Shown here piece after piece: positions 19,753 through 28,679 of a DNA stretch of 64,000 nt. Position 1 is the first letter of the stretch. The number at the start of each line of letters is the position of its first letter. Position numbers and translations under genes: made by a program. The notes below the pieces were generated by a model, which saw only the letters and a list, made by a program, of their open reading frames with translations, made no database searches and was not told where the DNA came from. Source of the DNA: Emiliania huxleyi CCMP1516 (Eukaryota; Haptophyta; Isochrysidales; Noelaerhabdaceae); the NCBI RefSeq assembly GCF_000372725.1, contig NW_005200784.1, forward strand, positions 756,994 to 820,993, written 5' to 3'.

Positions 19753-20023
19753 TGCGCCTCGTGCGCGTCCACCTCCGTCGAGGTCGACGCGTCGAGATCG
19801 GAGCGCATCACCGAGATGCCAGAGCCCGCCTTCGCCGACATGATTCCCCGCCCGGATAGCTCGGTGAGTGTGCCGTCGCCCGAAACGGAAAACCGGACAC
19901 GGGAAAATATAAGGTAAGATCAGAGTCGGAATGCGGTTCGCCGCGGAGCTCAGCTGTGAGCGCTGTCAGAGCGGTGTTTCGACACCGATATCGTTCAAGG
20001 AGAACGCTGATTCAAAATCCGCT

Positions 20024-20114
20024 GTTCACACATCACAGGTAAGTGTAAGCGGAGCAGCTGAGTAGATACATACAGCGAATCCTTTGTGTTCACACCTGCA
20101 AGAGCAGGTGTGAA
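20024..20114. repeat. Hairpin-bearing repeat family E, copy 1
   Basis: Begins TGTTCACACATCACAGGTAAG and ends in a perfect hairpin TTCACACCTG-CAAGAG-CAGGTGTGAA (20089-20114). A related unit lies at 29883-30096, upstream of the UbiB gene, with the same CACAGGTA and the same CCTGCAAGAGCAGGTGTGAA hairpin. It lies 190 bp from the 3' end of the Penelope-like RT fragment, so it may be part of that element's 3' region. Confidence 0.6.
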
Positions 20115-20304
20115 CCGATTTCGGCCTTAGCCGTCGGTATGCCAATAGCGTGCTAGCCAAGTAGTACGCAGTTGGATTCCGAGGGTGTCCCATCACAAGT
20201 TCGGCTGCCGACAGACAAGATTGTCCCTTAGTCGACAGCACCCGCCTTATGGACGGTGCTCTGACTGGCTTTGAGAATATATTTTTTCTTTTTGGTTCAC
20301 ATGG

Positions 20305-21255
20305 CTAGAGGTTGGCCTCCCACCGTTGTGAACATAGTCTGGCCCGAAGGAGCCGCTCGTCTCTTGTCCGGGCAAACGCGCGCCCGATAGCCCCATTAAG
20401 CACGTGTGAGGGGTATCCGAGCGCCGTAAACTCCCTGAGCTTGCTCGTCACGCTGAGCGTGAATCCCTCGTCATCGCTCGCCATTGCGACAACCTTGAGC
20501 AGGCATCCAACAACGATTCCCTCCTTCATTTTCGCGCATGTGAAGCTATCCCAACGATGGTAGCGCCACACCCGGGGTACCGCCTCGAGCTCGAGAGTCG
20601 TTTCCAAGAAATGGGCGCTCTCTGCTGCCTCTAGCTTCAAAGGAGCCCAGTAGCATTCAGAACGGCGGAAGTCCTCCCGAAAGCGGTCGACATCCCACAC
20701 ACTATCGTCCTTTGCAGTTATCGTAATCACATCGTCCATGTATCGTTTCATACGGAATCGGGCTTTGACATCATCTTCAAGCGTATGCATCCATTCCTGC
20801 TCCATCCATGCGAGAGTTCCTATCGCCAGCGGTGGCGAGAGTGCACTCCCCATCGGGATACCGCGGGCCTGCTTTAGCAGGCGTCCGTCATACGTGATGA
20901 CGTAGCAGTTATCCAGATCGAAATCGATCACCTCGAGCATCGTCGAGAAGCTGATCGATGCGTGTCCCCACACCTCCCCTTGTTGTGCCCACGAGCACTT
21001 CTTCTTGCCTCTCTTCGGTACAAGTATTCTCGGGTCCTCTCCCGCGCCAGATGGCAGATTATTGCGCACATCATTTAGAATGTCTCTCATTGCCACCCGC
21101 ATCGCTTCCTTTGGCATACTCGGGTAACAGCTGTCGACGTCGTTAATCTCGTAGCTGAGCTCTGGCGTAAACGCGAAGCGGAGATCAAATATCGGGCTGG
21201 CTCGCCTGTCCTGGTTACGCGTGGTGCTAGCGTCTCCCACCGCCCACCCATGCAT
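20305..21255 (-). mobile_element. Penelope-like reverse transcriptase fragment
   Basis: A 316-residue open frame with ordered RT motifs: DVDSCYPSMP (motif A), QARGIPMGSALSPPLA (motif B), RYMDDVITI (motif C, catalytic Asp pair) and SAHFLETTLELEAVPRVW (motif D/E region), followed by LREFTALGYPSHVLNGA, the thumb-proximal GYP block common in Penelope-like elements. PMGS(A/P)LSP rather than the LINE or LTR form, and DVDSxYPSMP, favour Penelope-like RT. No GIY-YIG endonuclease is present. The ORF begins only 151 bp from the RsmH ATG, so the element is probably 5'-truncated. The catalytic core is intact. Confidence 0.75.
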
Positions 21256-21405
21256 GTTCGTCCTCTCTCTCTCTCCCGACGTACGTCTCCGTCGCAGTCA
21301 GTCTCTCGCCCACGCGGTCGCGTGTGACTCGGTGCGCATGAATTTTCTCTCTTTCTCTCCGTGTTCCTGCCTGGCGCGCTCGAGCAAGGCCATACACATC
21401 ACATA

Positions 21406-22506
21406 ATGAGGACGCCCCTGGGCCTCGTGGCCGCGCCCGTGCTGCCTGCCTGCTCTCGCGGCCTGAGCGTCCGGCTCTGCTCGCCCTCGTCTGCCGCCGG
21501 TCCAGCTGGCGGCTGGGAGGAGTACCACGTGCCGGTCCTCCGCGACGAGCTCGTGCGGTGGCTGGTGACCGATCCGGCCGGCACGTACGCGGACCTCACG
21601 CTCGGCGGCGGCGGCCACTCCGCAGCGCTGCTCGACGTGCTCGCGCCCGCCGGCGGCCGGCTCGTCTGCGCCGACCGTGACGGCGACGCGATCCGGCAGG
21701 CGCGCCGCCGGCTGGGCACGCACGTCGAGAGCGGCGCGGCGACGCTGCTGCAGACGAGCTTTGGCCGCTTCCCGGCGGCGCTGTCGCGCGCCGGCGTCGG
21801 CGTCGGCGCCGGCGGTGCGCCCGGGGAGGGCGCTCGGCTCTCTGGCGTGCTGCTCGATCTCGGCGTGAGCTCGCACCAGATTGATGAGGCGTCGCGTGGC
21901 TTCTCGATGCGGTTCGAGGGGCCGCTCGACATGCGGATGGACCAGGCGAGCGGCGAGCTCACCGCCGCCACCATCCTCAACGAGTGGAGCGCCGCCGAGA
22001 TTGCGGACGTCCTCTGGAGGCACGGAGAGGAGCGCCTCTCGCGCCCGCTCTCGCGCGCTCTCGTCGCGGCACGCCCTCTGCGGAGCACGGCGCAGCTCGC
22101 GAGCGTGGTGAAGGCGGCGCAGCCGGGCGCGCCGAAGGAGCTGACCAAGCGAGCAGCGCGCGTCTTCCAGGCGCTGCGCATCGAGGTCAACGCCGAGATG
22201 GACGAGCTCGAGGCGATCCTCGCGGCTGCAGCCAGCCTGGTGCGGCCGGGCGGTCGGCTCGCAGTCATGTCGTACCACTCCCTCGAGGACCGGCGCGTCA
22301 AGCGGCTGCTGCGCTCGGGCGCGACGGGCGGCGACTCGCCGCCTCGCGACTTCTACGGCAACTCGCTCGCGCCGTGGACGCCCCTCACCCGCCAGCCCGT
22401 CTTCGCCAGCGACGCCGAGATCGAGGCCAACCCGCGCGCCCGCTCCGTCCGGCTGCGGGTGGGCGAGCGGTCGAGCCATCCCGCGCCCGAGGCGGCGGCG
22501 GGCTAG
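21406..22506 (+). CDS. rsmH: 16S rRNA (cytosine-1402-N4)-methyltransferase, organellar
   Basis: A 366-residue single-exon protein; ATG 21406 starts an Arg/Ser/Ala-rich leader of about 35 residues fit for plastid or mitochondrial import. The RsmH/MraW domain is complete: YHVPVLRDELVRWL, YADLTLGGGGHSAALL (SAM-binding GGGGHS), CADRDGDAI, GVLLDLGVSSHQIDEASRGF, MRFEGPLDMRMDQ, ILNEWSAAEIADVLWRHGEE, TKRAARVFQALRIEVNAEMD and RLAVMSYHSLEDRRVKR. Bacterial homologues methylate C1402 in the decoding centre of the small-subunit rRNA. In a eukaryote it must act in an organelle; which one the sequence does not say. Divergent from the RT fragment, with a TC-rich leader (21256-21360) between. Confidence 0.95.
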   Translation: MRTPLGLVAAPVLPACSRGLSVRLCSPSSAAGPAGGWEEYHVPVLRDELVRWLVTDPAGTYADLTLGGGGHSAALLDVLAPAGGRLVCADRDGDAIRQARRRLGTHVESGAATLLQTSFGRFPAALSRAGVGVGAGGAPGEGARLSGVLLDLGVSSHQIDEASRGFSMRFEGPLDMRMDQASGELTAATILNEWSAAEIADVLWRHGEERLSRPLSRALVAARPLRSTAQLASVVKAAQPGAPKELTKRAARVFQALRIEVNAEMDELEAILAAAASLVRPGGRLAVMSYHSLEDRRVKRLLRSGATGGDSPPRDFYGNSLAPWTPLTRQPVFASDAEIEANPRARSVRLRVGERSSHPAPEAAAG

Positions 22507-22604
22507 GGGGGGTGTCGGTGTCGTCTGTCGAGGCCTCGGTCGAGGCACGGGGTAAATTCGTCCCTTGCACTCTTCGTGGGGACCGGTTTGGAGCAGAGTA
22601 GAAA
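22507..22604. other. Short 3' spacer
   Basis: 3' flank of rsmH up to the left terminal repeat of the 916-bp element. Nothing else visible. Confidence 0.4.
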
Positions 22605-23520
22605 TGGTTGGGTAGTAGGGCTAGAGGGTCGCTCTACACTTAGCCTCTGCAGCGAGCAAGCGCCCAACTTAGCCCCCGCACGGAGCCGGGCTCGGACTTA
22701 GACGCTGTATGGTCGGGGGCCATGAACTTAGACGGCACAAGGCCAAATCCGGGTAAAACCCGGGTATACCTGCAAAAGTCCAGGTTTACCCGAAAAATAC
22801 CTGGACGCGTCCCGACCAACGTATGCCGCGCACGACGCCATATCGCCTTGTCCCAGGGCCAGTGCGCTACTTGCGGCGCGCAACTCCTGCTCAAGTACGC
22901 GCACCGTACCATGTGCTGCCGCTATGCGTGCCTTAAGGCGGCTGCGGCGAAGCGGCGGGCGCGGCATGCCGATGGCAGTGCGGACGATGCGGTTGCGATG
23001 TGTTCTGCTTCAAGATCGTGGCGGTGCTTGGCATGCACTTGTGCGATCCCAATCAGCTCATCGCAACGCGAAGCAGCGCAACAAGCTGGCTGCTGCCAAC
23101 AAGGCCCTATGCTAGATCTACCTCACGCGCGGATCGTTCAAAGAGGACCAGCATACACAGGCTTCTCTGACATGCGTTTGTTTGAGCTTGAGGCTATTTA
23201 TGTGAGAAATGTTTGGCTAGAGATTGCGCTCAAGAAGAGCAACGAGAATCGGAAGAGGAGGATGCTGAGGCGGCGATTGCTGAGGCATGAGGAGGATCGA
23301 TCCGGATTAGAAGGCGCCCGCCGCAGGCGAAGAAAATTTGGGGGCTAGCGCCGTATCGTTGATCACGGTGGGAGCCTCTTGGCCCCAGGCTGTGCCACGG
23401 CCGACTTAGCCGATGTAAGAGGCTCTCGCTGATCTTAGACCGCGTAAGCACCCCAGCGTGACTAGTCACACTTAGACCCGCTCAGCCTCGAGGCTCAGAA
23501 CTTAGACTACTACCCAACCA
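22605..23520. mobile_element. 916-bp element with TIRs and arrayed subterminal motifs
   Basis: Bounded by TGGTTGGGTAGTAG (22605-22618) and its complement CTACTACCCAACCA (23507-23520). Each end carries four CTTAG(A/C)C motifs in the same orientation: 22639, 22668, 22697, 22727 on the left (29-30 nt apart) and 23405, 23434, 23471, 23501 on the right (29-37 nt apart). Such arrays are typical transposase-binding sites. Flanks GTAGAAA and GTAGAGT are similar but not identical, perhaps a worn target duplication. A plus-strand ORF lies between the arrays. Confidence 0.75.
22722..23348 (+). CDS. Cys/Arg-rich protein carried inside the 916-bp element
   Basis: A 208-residue frame from ATG 22722. Residues about 45-75 read GQCATCGAQLLLKYAHRTMC then CRYACLKAAAAKRRAR: Cys-x2-Cys and a second Cys-rich pair followed by a basic helix, a treble-clef or C-x2-C zinc-finger pattern seen in DNA-binding and transposon proteins. 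The C-terminal third (residues 150-208) is a basic coiled coil (ELEAIYVRNVWLEIALKKSN, KRRMLRRRLLR). No DDE residues or other catalytic core. The ORF starts inside the left motif array, so it may be a degenerate transposase remnant or an accessory DNA-binding protein. Confidence 0.4.
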   Translation: MNLDGTRPNPGKTRVYLQKSRFTRKIPGRVPTNVCRARRHIALSQGQCATCGAQLLLKYAHRTMCCRYACLKAAAAKRRARHADGSADDAVAMCSASRSWRCLACTCAIPISSSQREAAQQAGCCQQGPMLDLPHARIVQRGPAYTGFSDMRLFELEAIYVRNVWLEIALKKSNENRKRRMLRRRLLRHEEDRSGLEGARRRRRKFGG

Positions 23521-24420
23521 GTAGAGTAGATCGATTAGCGTATTTTCTTATTTTACCTCATCGAAGGCGCTCTCAACAAAGACCTTCACGCGGCCCGCTG
23601 GGTGCGCTTCATAGCTCCCTCCCTGGCCCTGGATGGATGTGACCGAAGGGTTCTGGAAGGGTTTCGTGTGCAGCCAATTCTCGCGCGGGGCGGCATGCGC
23701 GCCCCATCGCCCATGCCGCAGCGCGCAGGGGAGCGGCATGCCGCGGCTCAACTTGAGAGGAGTTCATCTTGACGGCGGTCGCCGACGCTGCTTGAACGGC
23801 AGTTGTCGACCGCCGGCAGTTGACCGGCAAGGGGCAAGATGAAGTCCACTGCGCTCGCAATCGGGATGTCCGCCGGAACCGTCTCGCCGAGGCGCTCAAT
23901 ATTCTCTGTCTGGCGAAGGCCAGTTCCTTCATCCTTTAAGTGTGGAGAGGTTCCACACTTTCGGTGCTTATGTGTCGAGTCACCGGCTCCACACCGCGTT
24001 CTACACTTTTTCAAGTGTAGAACCAACTGTGTGAATTTTCTTCTCAATAACAAGGCTGTGAACCAACTCGAGGCGAACGCTCGGCAGAAGGAGCGCGTCG
24101 CTGCCATCCTCGCGGGCACGGACGCTGCGGGCGCGGGCGCGGGGGTGGAGGAGGCGCTCAATTGCTGGGAGGAGGGTGCGTACGAAGCGGAGACGCTGGA
24201 GACGCTCGCCGAGTTCGGCGATTGAGCGCCTCCCTCTCTCTCCGGCTGCGCGCCTGACCGGTGCGGCCTCCGAGTCGGCGTCTAGCGCGCGCGATAAGGT
24301 TTTTGCTCGCCTTCCCTGGGACCCCGTGTTGCATGTCACTGTCATCACTGTGCGATTTCGGGGCCCGGGGTTGTGCGTTTACGTGAACCAACTCTCGTGA
24401 GCACATCGACTCTGCGCTCG
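23521..24420. repeat. Repeat region with stem-loops and conserved block E2
   Basis: Contains two perfect hairpins: AAGTGTGGA-GAGG-TTCCACACTT near 23938-23961 and TTCTACACTT-TTTC-AAGTGTAGAA at 23999-24022. At 24036-24062 lies TTTTCTTCTCAATAACAAGG followed by CTGTGAA, repeated at 30149-30175 and (one change) 30330-30356. The frame open through this region (23839-24225) ends in a protein-like Glu/Ala stretch (NARQKERVAAILAGT) but begins in repeat sequence; I do not accept it as a gene. Confidence 0.55.
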
Positions 24421-25479
24421 ATGTCGGACTCGCGGGCAAAGTGCCACTTTGCGCTCGTTGGCGGCGTGTACATCGACGAGATCCACGAGGTTGCTGCTTA
24501 CCCTTCGGAGGACAGCGCGATCAGGGCGGCGTCAGTGCAGCGCCGTCGCGGTGGCAACGTCGGCAACTCTGCAGCGGTGCTCTCTCAGCTGGACGCCGGG
24601 TCGGTGGAATGGGTCGGCGTCGTGCCCGCCAACGGCGGAGACGGCGCGGTGGCATTTGCCCTCGACTCGCTGCACGCCTACAACGTGAGGACGGAGCGGC
24701 ACGAGCGTGTGCAAGGCGAGGCGATTGGCATGCCCACCTCGATGATCCTCTCGAGCCGGGCAACCGGCTCACGCACCATCGTCTCCTCCCGCCGAGGCCT
24801 CCGAGAGCTGTGCGCAGAGTACTTCAGCCGCGAGGTGCTCCCCGCCCTCGTGCGTGAGCACCCGGTGCTGTGGCTGCACTTTGAGGGCCGGGAGCCCGGC
24901 AGCGTGGCCCGCATGGTGGCCGAGGCGGACAGGGCGAGGCTTGCTGCGTGGCGCCTCTCGGTCGAGGTGGAGAAGCCCACCTTCACGCCGGAGGCGGTGC
25001 TCACGCTGCTCGCCGGTGCGGACGTCGCCTTCGTGTCGCGCGAGTGGGTGCTGAGGAACGCGGCTGCTCTGCTGGGCGGCGAGGCGGCCTCACGCCAGAG
25101 GCAGACGGAGCGGCTTGACGACTGCCACCTCGCCATCGCCACCCTGCGCGCGCTAGCAGGTCGCTCCCTCGCGGCCGCGAAGCGAGGCAGCGCCGGCGTG
25201 ACTTGGGTCTGCGCCTGGGGCGCCCTCGGCGCGTTTGCGCTCACCGGGGTTCGGGACGAGGGCGGGCGCGTCGTCGAGACGTGTGCGGTTTTGGCGGCCG
25301 CCAGCGCCGTGGAGCGGGTGGTGGACAGCGTCGGGGCGGGTGACACCTTCAACGCGGCGGTCATTGCCTCCCTCGCCGCCGGGGTGGGCGCGGGCGAGGC
25401 GCTACGCGCGGGCTGCCTCGTGGCGGGCCGAAAGGTGGCGCAAGCGGGCTTTGATGGGCTTACGCTTCCGCCAAGCTGA
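24421..25479 (+). CDS. PfkB-family sugar kinase, ketohexokinase-like
   Basis: A 352-residue single-exon protein. The N-terminus has the sugar-binding strand FALVGGVYIDEIHEV and RRRGGNVGNSAAVLSQL (GGN motif). LWLHFEGREPGSVARM matches the ketohexokinase-type HFEGRN segment. The C-terminus has the PfkB signature VVDSVGAGDTFNAAVIASL, with the GAGD anion hole and catalytic Asp, and AGRKVAQAGFDGL, close to the ketohexokinase C-terminus. Predicted reaction: ATP-dependent phosphorylation of a ketose such as fructose at C1. Cytosolic; no leader is visible. Start is the only nearby in-frame ATG. No introns. Exact sugar is inference. Confidence 0.88.
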   Translation: MSDSRAKCHFALVGGVYIDEIHEVAAYPSEDSAIRAASVQRRRGGNVGNSAAVLSQLDAGSVEWVGVVPANGGDGAVAFALDSLHAYNVRTERHERVQGEAIGMPTSMILSSRATGSRTIVSSRRGLRELCAEYFSREVLPALVREHPVLWLHFEGREPGSVARMVAEADRARLAAWRLSVEVEKPTFTPEAVLTLLAGADVAFVSREWVLRNAAALLGGEAASRQRQTERLDDCHLAIATLRALAGRSLAAAKRGSAGVTWVCAWGALGAFALTGVRDEGGRVVETCAVLAAASAVERVVDSVGAGDTFNAAVIASLAAGVGAGEALRAGCLVAGRKVAQAGFDGLTLPPS

Positions 25480-25909
25480 CGCCCCAACCAACCGCGCGGG
25501 CGTCACCTCCCTGGGCCCTGCTGGACACCATCCTCTCGCGACGTAGATCGACTTCACATGATATAATTACAGCGATTGCGCTCACGATGGAAGCATCCCA
25601 CATGCGCCCCCCACACCGGTCACCGCGCCCGGCGCCGCCGCGCAGCCCGCCTCTCTGGCCCAGGGTCCGTTCTCTACGTCTTTGATGTACGGTATATACG
25701 CATGTATGACGGTCGGCACCGTAACACCTGTGTTGCCTGAGCATCGCCATCGGCGACGGCGTGGGTCTCCCGGACTCCCCCCCAGAGAGACTGAGCGCGA
25801 CGGCTCGAGAGAGCACACAGGTCTAACAACAACTCAGTGGCAAATGTCTGAGGGAGAGTGTGCGCAGGCCGATTACTCCGAGAGTGCAGTCCGGCTGACA
25901 GTGAGCGAC
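25480..25909. other. Convergent intergenic region
   Basis: Between the PfkB stop and the stop of the minus-strand MYB. TATATAC at 25691-25697 and otherwise mixed sequence; no gene seen. Confidence 0.45.
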
Positions 25910-26764
25910 TCACTGTTGGAGCCCGAGCTGGACGAGGATGGAGGCGGTCGCGCAGTCGTCGAGCGACGACGAGAGCGACGACGTGCTGGGCGGAGAGAGC
26001 GGGCACGGCGCGCCGCTCGAGGGGGGCTGGGACACCAGACGAGAGGCATCGAGGACGGCGACGGGGGGCGGGGCAGGGCAGACGCTCCTGCGCGGCGCCG
26101 GCTCCGAGCGAGCGCCGGGCGGCGCAGGCGGCGGCGGGGAGCCGTCTGCCTCGTCGTCCTCGCTCCTCCTCTCGCAGGCGTCGAGCACCGTGCTTTGCGA
26201 CTCCATCGACCAGCCTCGCTTGAGCGGTGGCCGCAGCCCCCACGCCGCCTCGTCCTGGCGGGGCCTGCCGCCGAGCGCGGCCCCATCCACCCCGCCATCC
26301 ACCTCGCTCGAGGACCCTTGCAGCCGGGCCCAGCGGTTGCGGACTGCGCTATCCGTCCGGTTGCCGGGCAGCAGCGCCGAGATCTGGCGCCACTTTGCCC
26401 CGTAGCGCGCGAAGCCCTCCCGGATGATTCGGTCCTCCTGCTCGCTCCAGTGTAGCCGTGGGTGCTGGCGGACGGCACCGGGTGGGGATGGGCTCGCGCC
26501 AGCCTCGTCGCCCCTCAGCCTGTGCCACCGGTTGCGAGCGGCGTCTGCCGTGCGGCCGTGGACGTTGGCCGCCACCTCTGCCCAGTTGGTGCCCAGGGTG
26601 GCCACGGCCGCGAGCAGAATGCCGTCCTCAGCTGCTGACCATGTCGAGGTCTTGCGGTCTGGCTCGCCGTCGGCGGGAGGGAATGGGGTCCTCTCCGACG
26701 CAGCGAGGCGGGCAAGGCGGGAGGTCGGGTTCCTCATGGGCTCTGTGCCGAAGGCTGGCACCAT
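25910..26764 (-). CDS. Two-repeat MYB/SANT transcription factor
   Basis: A 284-residue single-exon protein from ATG 26764. Two MYB repeats occur at about residues 41-84 and 104-148: TWSAAEDGILLAAVATLG, NWAEVAANVHGRTADAARNR, then HWSEQEDRIIREGFARYG, KWRQISALLPGNRTDSAVRN and RWARL. Each has regularly spaced W residues (the first residue position held by W, later ones by W and W) and a basic recognition helix, as in R2R3 proteins, but the repeats are separated by a longer Pro/Ser linker than in plants. The C-terminal 130 residues are Ser/Pro-rich and disordered, probably a regulatory tail. DNA-binding in the nucleus is expected; targets unknown. Confidence 0.88.
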   Translation of the reverse strand: MVPAFGTEPMRNPTSRLARLAASERTPFPPADGEPDRKTSTWSAAEDGILLAAVATLGTNWAEVAANVHGRTADAARNRWHRLRGDEAGASPSPPGAVRQHPRLHWSEQEDRIIREGFARYGAKWRQISALLPGNRTDSAVRNRWARLQGSSSEVDGGVDGAALGGRPRQDEAAWGLRPPLKRGWSMESQSTVLDACERRSEDDEADGSPPPPAPPGARSEPAPRRSVCPAPPPVAVLDASRLVSQPPSSGAPCPLSPPSTSSLSSSLDDCATASILVQLGLQQ

Positions 26765-27079
26765 CACAAAGAAGGCGGCGTCTCAAGCATGTGTCGGGTC
26801 GGCGGCTCGACTTGCTCATGCCGCGAAGCGAGCATTTTCTTTTTTCGTAGAAAGCGTCCAAAAATCACGCGAATACCACGTTCGAATCGCTCCTCATCGC
26901 AAACCCTGTCATTCCGGTATGTTCGTAAGAGTTACATACGCTGAAAAACTTTGAGAGCTACATATTTGGGCACGCGGCGGCGGCCGAGAGCTACTACACA
27001 CGCACACATACTCTCTCTCACACGTAGAAAAATTTCCGTGTGCGCGGCGCAGCTCGGTGTGCTGGACGGAGTTTTTTAT
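26765..27079. other. Divergent promoter region with repeat D
   Basis: Lies between the MYB and PLP-enzyme starts, so both promoters should be here. 26872-26950 is the inverted copy of repeat family D (see 14686-14780). A-T rich TTTTTTATATG at 27072-27082 immediately precedes the downstream ATG. Confidence 0.55.
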
Positions 27080-28679
27080 ATGACTCCGATCGCCCTCACC
27101 GTCGCACCTGCGCTCGCGCCGCAGCCGCTCTGCCTCGGCACCGCCTTTCCTCGCCGGCCAGCCTCGGAGGTGCTCGCAGACGCGGCGGAGGCCGCCGCCG
27201 CCGCAGAGGTGGGCGGCGAGGGCGACGCCATCGACGTGTACGGCCGCGGCGCGTGGCTCGAGTCGTTCGAGTCCGAGGTCGCGAGCGAGTTCGGCAAGGA
27301 GTCGGCCCTCTTCTTCCCCACCGGCGTGTGCGCGCAGCTGGCTGCCCTCTGCGTGTACGCGGGAGGAGTCGGCCGCGGCGCGGGCGACCTCATGCCCAGG
27401 CTCTCGCGGCCGTCCTTCATCGTGCAGGCGACATCGCACCTCCTCCTGCACGAGGAGGACGCCGCGCGCCAGCTGCTCGGCTTCACGCCGCTGGTCGTCG
27501 GCGCAAAGGACAGGCCGCTCTCGCCGGCGGACGTCGAGAAAGAGCTGTCGCGCCTCGCGGCGGTCGGAGCGCGGCCGTGCTGCATCCTGCTCGAGGTTGC
27601 CCGCGCCGCGAGCTCGGCTGCGAGACACGCTACAACGGACAGCACGCCCCAAGACCGCACAGTAATCACAGGTGCCGCACCGCGAGCTCGGCTGCGAGAC
27701 GCTCCGCCTGGACGAGCTGCGCGAGATGCGGCGGCTCGCGGTCCAGTACGAGGTGCCGCTGCACGCCATCGTACAGTGGCGTATGATGTCGCCCTACCCC
27801 TAACCCTAACCCTAAGACTGGTAGAGTGGAGCGCACCTGGCCAGGTGCCGCTGCATGCCGACGGCGCGCGCCTCCTCGAGGTCGCGCCCCACTACGGCCT
27901 CCCGCTCCCCGAGCTGTGCCGCCTCTTCGACTCGCTCTACGTCTCCTTCTACAAGGGCCTCGGCGGCGTCACCGGCGCCATGCTGCTCGGCAGCCCGACC
28001 GTGACGCGAGAGGCGGCCGTCTGGCGGCGCCGGCTCGGAGGCAACCCCTTCACCGTCGCGCCGTACGCGCTCTCCTGCCGCGCCGCCTTCCGCGCCCACC
28101 GCGGCGCGCCCCTCCCTACCACTCACCCTCACCCTCACCACTCATCACTCATCACTCCCCCTCCCCCTCCCCCTCCCCCTCACCCTCACCCGCACCCGCA
28201 CCCTCCTGGCTCGCCTCGGCACAGCCCCACCACGCAAGCTTCGAGCGCACACCCGTACCACAGCTGCGACACCCGTGACCACCTTCGTAGGCTCCTTCGA
28301 CGCGCGCTGGCGGAGGCTCCAGCAGCTGGCGCCGCTCCTCTCCTCCACCGCCGCCGAGGAGGGCGGATCCCTCCGCTTCGTGCCCGAGGCGCCGACCTGC
28401 TGCCAGGCGCACGTCTACCTGCGCGGCGACGCCGCCGCCCTCGACGCCGCCCGCGACGCCGTGCTGCGCGAGCGCGGCGTGCGGGTCTACTCACGGCTGC
28501 GCGGCGCGGCGGTCGGCCCCGAGGCCGACGAGTGCTACTTTGAGCTGACCCTCGGCCCGAGGCACCTCGAGGTGGCAGACGCGGTGTACGTCGGCGCGTG
28601 GCGCGCCTTCTTCGCGGCGCTCGCAGGGCCGCAGCCGGGAGGGCGCAAGGGCGTCGGCGATGCGGAGCCACAGAGCTGA
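27080..28679 (+). CDS. Beta-eliminating lyase / threonine aldolase-like PLP enzyme
   Basis: Four exons, 27080-27595, 27672-27752, 27845-28103 and 28291-28679, give 414 residues with perfect phase. PLP fold-type I landmarks: DVYGRGAWLESFESEVASEF, ALFFPTGVCAQLAAL, HLLLHEEDAARQLLGF, EVPHRELGCETLRLDELREM, VPLHADGARLLEVAPHYG (Asp that binds the PLP nitrogen), then DSLYVSFYKGLGGVTGAMLL with the Schiff-base Lys. This is the order of the threonine aldolase family; substrate is inferred. Introns 1 (76 nt) and 2 (92 nt) are GT-AG and each starts with a copy of the next exon's first bases; intron 2 also holds three CCCTAA units. Intron 3 (187 nt) is GC-AG and contains CCCT-rich simple repeats. No evident targeting peptide. 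Confidence 0.88.
27753..27844 (+). other. 92-nt intron made by exon-start duplication, with telomere-type repeats
   Basis: The intron starts GTGCCGCTGCACGCC and the following exon starts GTGCCGCTGCATGCC, both preceded by AG. Between them lies CCCTAACCCTAACCCTAA (27797-27814). Removing the intron restores VQYEVPLHADG exactly. Confidence 0.85.

Noticed and set aside
22639-23505. CRISPR-like repeats every ~30 nt
   Set aside because: Only 5-8 bases are conserved per unit and the units lie symmetrically inside terminal inverted repeats, so transposon subterminal sites fit better.
23839-24225. 128-residue ORF ending in an acidic helix
   Set aside because: It starts in stem-loop repeat sequence shared with 30.1 kb, so at most a 3' fragment could be real; no family match.
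27797-27814. Chromosome end or telomere
   Set aside because: Only three CCCTAA units, in mid-gene and inside an intron with normal exons on both sides.
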